Under the pieces are notes generated by a model. That model made no database searches and was not told the DNA's origin. It saw nothing but the letters and a program-made list of their open reading frames with translations. Below, in pieces: positions 56,657 through 64,000 of a DNA stretch of 64,000 nt. Positions within the stretch are counted from its first letter, which is position 1. Every line of letters begins with the position of its first letter. A program made the translations under genes and the position numbers. This DNA is from Girardinichthys multiradiatus (taxonomy: Eukaryota; Chordata; Actinopteri; Cyprinodontiformes; Goodeidae): assembly GCF_021462225.1 (NCBI RefSeq), contig NC_061794.1:20139284-20203283 (forward strand), given 5' to 3'.

Positions 56657-59600
56657 CAGTTACTTCTGTACTATAGAGCTGCTTTGTTAAAACACAAATC
56701 TCAACTACTGTTGCACTAATCCCTACATATATCTGAATATGTTTAAATTAATATTTTTATTACTTTCATTGACTGTATCAAATCCAGCACTGATGTTTAC
56801 CAGGACAAATTTAGACACAAGTCCATTAACTCAGGCTATGACTGTATGGACAAAGCTTTTTCTGTGCTAATGAACTGTGAAACCTGATTAAAAGTCTTTC
56901 AACAGCTTATTACAGTGTAAAAGCTCAACAAACCAATTAGCAACAATATTTCAAGATTTTTCTCAGTTTAGACAAGATGATTAGATATAGGTCTTTAGCT
57001 GATTAGGATGTCTTTATGAGGAAAAATACAAGTTACAGATTCTACCTATACTAATAAAATATATCTGCTTATTTTATGAAGCTATTCTGAATACAGAACA
57101 ATTAAGTAAAAACATAAAATATACTGAACTGTAAAGGGATAATCAAAGGAGATAGCTGACTTGGGGCTGGTTCTGTTCATTGACTACCAGTTTAAACAGA
57201 ATTATGATTTTTAGCTTTTTCAGATTTATCATGTTGAACAATGAGATGGTGTTCTCTGTAGACCAGAGGTTCTCAAACTTGAAGTCCAAAACCATTTCCT
57301 GACAAGATCGAAGGCCTGAGAAGCTAGTAAAAATAAATTTGTTTTCAGCTCACAGGCAAAATAAAATGGCACTGACAATAGTGTGTTACCCTAAGCAGAT
57401 GCAATTTTTCACAGCAAAGCATAACACAAACTGCCCAACTGCCCCCTGCAGTTATAGGAGAGTCTTCTCTGCTCCAACATTGGGTTTAACTGGGTTTTTA
57501 GAAATTTGCTCATTCTAAACACTTATTTCTAAACATAGTAGCTTCATAACTTATTTTGGAAGTCTTACATGACTTGGCACATTTGTCTACAAAATGTCTT
57601 TAGTAAACCTGCATCTCTCTCTGCTGACAATCGTTGCTCAGAGAAGTGCTTGCTGTGGTGCTAGGCTAACATTAGCTTACTTCCTTCCTGTTTTTTGACT
57701 CATTGATTGTTCGGCTCATTCTTTCTTTGCGGTTTTAATTTTTAATTTTTTTAGAGTTAAATTTTACAGAAAGTCGGGACTTTGTAAATCTATTTTAGAC
57801 AGTCGCTGTACATTCATCTCATAACATGCTCATCTCTACACATACAGATTAATGTGAATCATCCACCAGACACACATTTTGATCAATATTAAAGTTTTTC
57901 TTGTTACTTGCTTTATAATAGTTGGACTACGCACAGTTTGTATGTATAGTTCATGATTTTACAATATTAATTTCCTACATGTTTATTTGCATCGCAGCTT
58001 ATCAAGTAGTTTTTGAAACCCCTCATCAGTTTGGGCCGATCAGCATATGCCTTTTTGCTGAAAAGAATCTTACCCATGAAGATCAGTTATATTGCAATTT
58101 AGTTATAGTCCATTTGGGTCAACTAAAGTCCTTCAGAGCCCAAAGTTAGTCCCTTAAGGTTCATTTTTCCAAATTAGATGGCTAGCACAATGAAGGCTTG
58201 TAAAACAATGGGGGTTTCAGCTACTGTATCTCACCATAGCAATGGCCAGTCTTTTCCTAGATGGGTTGATGCCTGAAGGGGGGGCAGTGCGGAGCCTAAC
58301 ACTGTACTGGGCCTGTGGTCAGAAAGACAGACAGACAGCAGGTAAAGGAAGAGAAAGAAAGGAGAAAATTAGGGAAGGAAACAAGATGCGTGGGCTTTAG
58401 TTTTGCAAGGTACAAGCAGGGCATTTGTAAAGAACCTTTCCCTCCTCCATTCTGCCTGTTGCTTTTTTCTCTCTCATCATTCCTAGCAAATGAATGCAGG
58501 GGGGAGGAGTAATGACACGAGACTATGCAGGGCTTTGCAAAGGGAAAAAATGGAGGTTAATGAGCTGACATCCCCTCCACCCCCTGAACATGTCTCGTCC
58601 CCACATGCAAGCCACCCCACTCTTTTACATACACTGACAAGCATATTACACAAAACACATCAACCAGACAGCGGGGCTGAACAATGGCACTAAGCCAAGG
58701 AGATCAAAAAAATCCTCAGGGGTCAGGAGAGGTGTTAGCCAAGCTTTTATTTTCAAAAATAAATCAACAAGAAAGGAAGCAAGCAAAGGAATAGGTAAGA
58801 TAAGTCACACTTAAACCAAAAATAGAAAAATGCATTAAGATAGATGTTTTTCAGGACTAACAGCACCCTAAAACAAATAACGATTAAAACAGCAAAGTCA
58901 ACATCGCAATTAAATAAATAAACGGAAATTAATTAAAAACTTTACAGTAAAAATATAGCTCAATTATGCAAGATAGTTGCTCTAAAAATAAGATAGTGAT
59001 TAAAAACAAAGTGATACTGCAAAATTTCTAATTATGAAAAATATTTAACATCACACAAGTCTATGAATAAGTTATTTGGAAATTCAGATTTTGGAAAATA
59101 ATGTGGTAATATTACCTTTACCATCTTTATTCCAAATAATAAAGAATGAAGACAGTCCCTTATTTAGTGGAGGTTTAAAGTGATCTCATAATATTAAAAT
59201 ACCACAAAATATTAAAAATCCCACAAAATACAAAATACCACAACATTTCTTATTAAACTGAAGTCAATTTTGGCAACTTTGGCAACAGCCCCCACAAGTG
59301 AAGTTGAATGCTCAGATCTTGACACCCTTTAACTATTTTTCCAACATTTATTTTCTTCTTGAGATGCCCTGTTGTATTTGACAAAGGTAACTATAAAGAG
59401 TTTATTTGAGGTCTCGCTGATAGTTACATAAGCGTTGGAGAACCCTCAACCATTTTTAAATTTGTTTGTGAGGCACCATATGAGGTATGAAAAAAGACAC
59501 TGTGACGGCAAACAGAAACAATTTACAGGCTGTGTAAGACAATATGGCAGTCCACTGCGACTGTCTAACAGCCCTAAAGCTGATATCTGATTAGTAGCTT

Positions 59601-61989
59601 CTTATTGGCACTAAAGAAAAGACCAATTCTACTGTGTTTTTAAACAGTCTAGACGGCATTTGATCCTCTGCAGTTCACAATCCAGCATGTTTAGACTAGT
59701 TAACCTACCTCAATCAGAGATTCCTTAAAATATAATTTGAAATTCATAAAAACTTTACAGCACTTTTAAAAACACAAAAAGAAAAATATCAACGCTTCGT
59801 TTGACATTAGTGTCCTTAAATTTAAACAAGCATAAAAACACAAAATTATGCTAAAATAATTATAGATTCTTTAAAGTGGAGTGATAACACTTTATTGTAA
59901 AAGCATGTCTGAAATGTATCTAGTATATCAGCTTCTTTGTTTACACACATAAATATCCAAAGAGAAGGTACACGTTATGGGATGAGCAGACAATGGCATT
60001 CTAAGTTGGGTAAATGGTTAATGTTCTATGTTTAGTTTCAAAATTGACTGACATACAGAAGCATTTCACACTTTAACTTTATTAGACTGTGGAACCGTGT
60101 ATCTTCGGCAGACAGCATACAGCTTGTGATTTGTAAAACCGTTACTCCATTTGCGCAAAAAAACAAATTGTTTATTACAAAACCCTTGTCTTGTTCACGT
60201 GAAGCCAGTATTGAGTAACATGTAATCTCATGAGCTGAATTTATCATAATATAAATAAAAATACTAATATTTAGACATACTCACATAGACATACTCACAA
60301 TTACTGAAACTACATTTGCACAAAAAATGTTCAACCAGCAGAGGCCTAAAGTCTACAAAAGTCTTCAATAGGATTATGTATTTTCATCAACAAAGTCTAC
60401 TTGAAGAGTAATGTCTAATTAAAAATATGCTTATTCTACAGCAAAGTAAAATCTGAAATTAAAAACCTGAAAATGTGTGTTGGAATAAACGAGGTGCCAT
60501 GTTGCTAAAGGCTTATTATATCTGCAGTGTAAGACAAATCACACAAACCAGTGGACCTAAACTTAGACTACAATGACTGATCCAAGAAAACAAAACTTAA
60601 ATATCCAGTCATTTCCAAAACTGTGTAAAATTAAAGATTCGTTTTTAATAAATGTAGTTGCTAGGTGTGTAATGGAATCTTGTTGCATGTTAAAACTCCA
60701 CTATATTTCTTGTCAAAGAGAAGTCTGAATCAATAAAAAGCTATAAACAACTTTGTTGCATATTGAGGAGGTAATTCAATCATTAGCTTCAGGTATGTTA
60801 GATCACGGACAAATCTAAAGGTGGCGGACACCGCCCCTTGAGGACTGGAGTTTGAGACCAATGCTTTCAAACACAGTTTGTGATTTCTGCAATCTTTACT
60901 CCATGTGAAAACAAAGCAATAAACGTTTTCCCAATAATATTGTTAAAATCTAATTTTGTTCTCATGAGCCCAAACTCCTGTATTGTGAACTGGATGTAGG
61001 ATGAGCAGGGATGTCTTTTAAATGTCAAGATAAAGTCTCCGAAAATGGATAAAAGTTTAGTTTAGAGTCAGACATAACTGTCAGCCCTTTACATTTTACC
61101 TCTAGCATGACTAAAAAGAACAGTCCACCCACAAGTGCCAAGATCTTACCGACTTCTCAATAGTTTGGTTATTGAGGACAAACGGCTCTTAAGCCTACAG
61201 CACAGACCACAGGCTAAAAACATCATCTTATTACATAGCCCAAAGTGCCGAGAAAACCAATTAGACCTTCAGATACTCCCCCATTTCTTGGTTATCACGT
61301 GATGGTGAGTGGGTGGAGATGTTAAATAAAACCTCACTGGCCTTTAACTTGCATCACGGGAAAACCAAAAAGGAAAGCTGAAAGGGCTTTTTTGAGAAAA
61401 GAATCCACCTTAGCTGAAAATGCACAGCCAAACTAAACCACCAAAAAAAACTAATGACTGTCAGTGAGAGTTTATCTAAATGAGGGCTTAAAAAGACAAA
61501 TAAAAACTTACCCAAATGAATGTTTATCAGAAAAAAGGAAATATTGGCAAAAATAGTTTTTGGTGTAAAGAACATCAGGTGAATTTTATTGGTTTGCTAA
61601 TAAGACATCCAAGGACTGATGCTGTTTCATTTATATACCACCTTGCTCTATTTATATTTACTAATATACGTACATTTTCACCAACATACGGAAGTGAAAA
61701 AGAGTACTGAACACAATGTTTTTCTCAGTAAATATATTTCTGATGGGCCTAATGATATGACATTCACACAACCCAGGCAATCTACACAGACAAAGAAATC
61801 CACACAAACTGGTCTATGATTTATGTGTATACAGTGGAATGGCACTGACAGTAAATGTTGAAAACATAAAGAAAAGGAGCTTCTAAAAGACAATGAAAGT
61901 CAAGAGAAACTACTGTAGTCTGACAGTATTTAGAAAACAAACCTGTTAAAATTTATACGAGCTGGTTTTGTCACAATTTATGGCCTATA
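56657..61989. other. Intronic DNA, no gene recognised
   Basis: More than 5 kb of AT-rich sequence. CAGAGGTTCTCAAACTT near 57264 and GAGGACTGGAGTTTGAGACC near 60840 resemble hAT-MITE ends but cannot be paired. A GC-richer purine patch at 58260-58580 contains 65- and 67-aa frames without domains. No splice-bounded TOX-like exon was found, so the first coding exon is not here. Confidence 0.5.
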
Positions 61990-62600
61990 AAGAGGTTTCT
62001 CACTAACAACGTATCAAACAAGAAGCATGTCGTGAGGGGTAAACGCAGACAGCTTTCTCAACACCTTCAAAATCAACCATAAACTTATTGATGGCATTGA
62101 TCTAAACTTCTGAATGTTGAGGCCATAATTGTGGAAAAAAAACACCTTGCAAAAGGTTTTTCTGACAGAAAAGACAAATTAATAATTAGAGTAGCTGTCA
62201 AAGAACCAAGGACCACTCAAAGAGTCCTTTAGAAAATACTGGAATTAGCAGGTATAGATTAACCCCTCACATTTTTCTCTTCAGCATTGCATTCTACTGC
62301 CATTGCCTCTATGAGCACTCACAGTGCAAGACTCCACTCCGAAAGAAAAAGTTTGTTTAAAGTTTGCTATGGAACATTTGGACAAGCCCATGAAATACTG
62401 GGAGAATGTAGTTTGGTTAGATGAGACCTAAACCGAACTCTCTGAATGTTATTGCACACAGTATGTTTGGATGGGAAACACATCACACATCACATGGCAC
62501 GTCACATCACCTAAAAAACAACATACCGAAAGTAAAGTTTAGAGGTGTGGCCCAAAAAAGTTACTGTATCATTATGGAAAAGAATTTGAAGCTGAAAAAA
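61990..62600 (+). mobile_element. Decayed Tc1-like transposase remnant
   Basis: Pieces in order on the plus strand: GGCCATAATTGTGGAAAAAA, GTCAAAGAACCAAGGACCAC, AGTGCAAGACTCCACTCCGA, AACATTTGGACAAGCCCATG, TACTGGGAGAATGTAGTTTG and TAGATGAGACCTAAACCGAA (first catalytic Asp region). Frames are broken throughout. Both ends are missing. It belongs to a third Tc1 family, distinct from the 1610-bp copies and from the 31335-32205 family. Confidence 0.6.
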
Positions 62601-62859
62601 AATAGTGTTTCTTTTGCCCTAAGGCAATGATCACTTAAAAAACAGGCAAAGAAAGCATTTATTTTCTATTTACTATAATGTGTTCGATACTTCCCTGCCA
62701 TATTTTTAACAGAAATAAGCAAGAATCAGGGTGAAGACTGTGTACCTTCATTGCCTGAAATAAAAAGAGCAGAACCCATGAAAATAAAGTAACAGCCTTC
62801 ATAAAATGAGAGCTTAACAAAGAAAGCAGCAATAGAATTGAGCTCAAAGAGCTCGAAAA

Positions 62860-63130
62860 CAATAAGCGAAGGACGGATAGTCATTAGCAGCCATTGTGGA
62901 TCTTTCGAATGAGTCATTCACATAAAGGCTTGTGCATTTTTAATAAAAATTAAATTGAAGAGCCCCTAAGAACACAAACTCTATAAAATAATAACAGCCA
63001 TTTCACCTTCGCACTATCCCAAGCCACTCAATTATTTACCACTAATGAATTGCTCCGGGCCATGTTTTACAATATCAACCATCCCAGAGAGACAAATCAG
63101 CTCTCTCAAATACTTAAACACATTTACTCT
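62860..63130. promoter_or_regulatory. Candidate conserved intronic element
   Basis: Repeat-free block with AGTCATTAGCAGCCATTGTG near 62879, GCACTATCCCAAGCCACTCA near 63011 and ACCACTAATGAATTGCTCCG near 63038. No coding potential. Inferred from texture only. Confidence 0.22.
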
Positions 63131-64000
63131 ATTCTACTTAACGTCCCCAAATTGAGAGAAACAAGGATGTAAAAATTTCTGCCTCTTGTTACATAAACTC
63201 TAAATGTTTGTATAATATTCTCAGAAACTTCTCTAATAGATACAAATTAACTGATAAAAGACAATAAACAGATCATTTATAGTTTTTCATCTGTACTTTT
63301 GGAAGAAACAATAAAGGCATTTTTTGCTCTCATTTTGGTGCAGCATACTGCAGCAGTGTTACAGATAAGTTGCCAAGCATGCAGCTGCAGCAGTTGCAGT
63401 TGTTTGCCTTTTATTTTGGGTTTCTACATTCACGAAAGTTAGTGTGCTTGAGTAAGTGCTTAGAAATGCGCATATTTTACATTTGTGGGTCCACTCTTAG
63501 CAATGTGAATTCATCTCTGTTCTCCTTAAGTTTCTTTCAGCAAATCAGTCAAGAAAAATTAAAGATCAGTTCAGGCCAGCTCAAGCACGTTCCAGATGTA
63601 ATCATGAGTCTAAAGCTGTAACTATATTAAATAATATAACAAATTAAAGTGCAATGTATCCCATTCCTCGATAGCTGCTGGAGGCAGATTCCTATAACAG
63701 AGTAAAAAAAAAAATGAAACGAGTCATGGAGAGAGTTTTAAAGAAAACATATACTATTTTCATTTCGACTGCTTAAGGGATTAAGGCTTTAGGCTCTGGA
63801 AAAAAAAAAAAAACTGCATTAAAATAATCCACCATTTGCATGTTTTATCTCACAAAGGAGGCTCAGATAGACACATAAACCAACCCCCAATGCCCCTCCC
63901 TACCTTCTTCTCCTTACTCCCCTCCCCCATTCTGGGTGAGTACACCCACACACACTCACAAGTTACACACATACACACTGTCATCATTAAACACACGCAC
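63131..64000. other. Intronic DNA to window end
   Basis: AT-rich, with two A-runs (about 63704-63714 and 63800-63812) and a CA-rich stretch from 63945 to the end. An 83-aa frame at 63370-63621 has no motif. Nothing resembles a tox2 first exon or CpG-rich promoter. Confidence 0.5.

Noticed and set aside
57264..60866. A large hAT element bounded by CAGAGGTTCTCAAACTT and GGAGTTTGAGACCAATG
   Set aside because: The ends are similar but the 8-bp flanks (CTGTAGAC and CTTTCAAA) do not match, so they are more likely two separate scraps.
63840..64000. Possible tox2 first exon or promoter at the window edge
   Set aside because: CA-rich and C-rich sequence without CpG clustering or a frame ending in lysine before a donor.
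1..64000. CRISPR arrays, operons or prokaryotic defence systems
   Set aside because: No spacer-repeat pattern, ribosome-binding-site-led gene runs or such proteins; the sequence is vertebrate intronic DNA.

Overview
The window looks like teleost fish nuclear DNA: AT-rich, intron-dominated, and full of fish-type transposons (Tc1/mariner, hAT, Kolobok), L2/CR1-type LINE 3' ends, tRNA-headed SINEs and long microsatellites. No bacterial gene organisation, rRNA or convincing tRNA gene was seen. This is a reading by eye. Family names rest on recognised motifs, termini and target-site duplications, not on a database search.

The only host gene I can support is a TOX-family HMG-box transcription factor, best matching tox2, on the minus strand. 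Two internal coding exons are visible: 39267-39326 (20 codons) and 13693-13968 (92 codons). Both start and end in phase 0 with GT/AG splice sites, and they are separated by a 25.3-kb intron. The first coding exon must lie beyond position 64000, and the HMG-box and C-terminal exons before position 1. The whole window is therefore intron apart from 336 coding bases. Several repeat-free stretches look like conserved intronic regulatory DNA, but that is impression only.

Layout: 1-13692, downstream intron with a Kolobok element carrying a THAP exon (4569-5955), a short SINE (8266-8386), two decayed Tc1 copies, and a hAT MITE nested in one of them. 13693-13968, tox2 exon. 13969-39266, intron with full-length Tc1 copy 1 (15442-17051, intact 334-aa transposase), a LINE 3' end, a SINE with a 13-bp duplication, a TA-flanked transposon (29206-30321), several Tc1 remnants and full-length Tc1 copy 2 (37547-39156, broken ORF). 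39267-39326, tox2 exon. 39327-64000, intron with an L2 3' end, Tc1 copy 3 (47673-49282, one stop), a full-length SINE (49720-50075), a mariner-type fragment, a hAT element filled by a LINE that holds a SINE (53178-55428), and TA and GATA microsatellites.

The three Tc1 copies share 200-bp terminal inverted repeats and a length of 1610 bp by hand count, so they arrived recently relative to the other elements. Copies 2 and 3 are direct repeats flanking the 60-bp tox2 exon; copy 1 is inverted. I found no undescribed multi-gene system. The best leads are the Tc1 trio, the TSD-flanked SINE family, the Kolobok THAP exon and the nested insertions.
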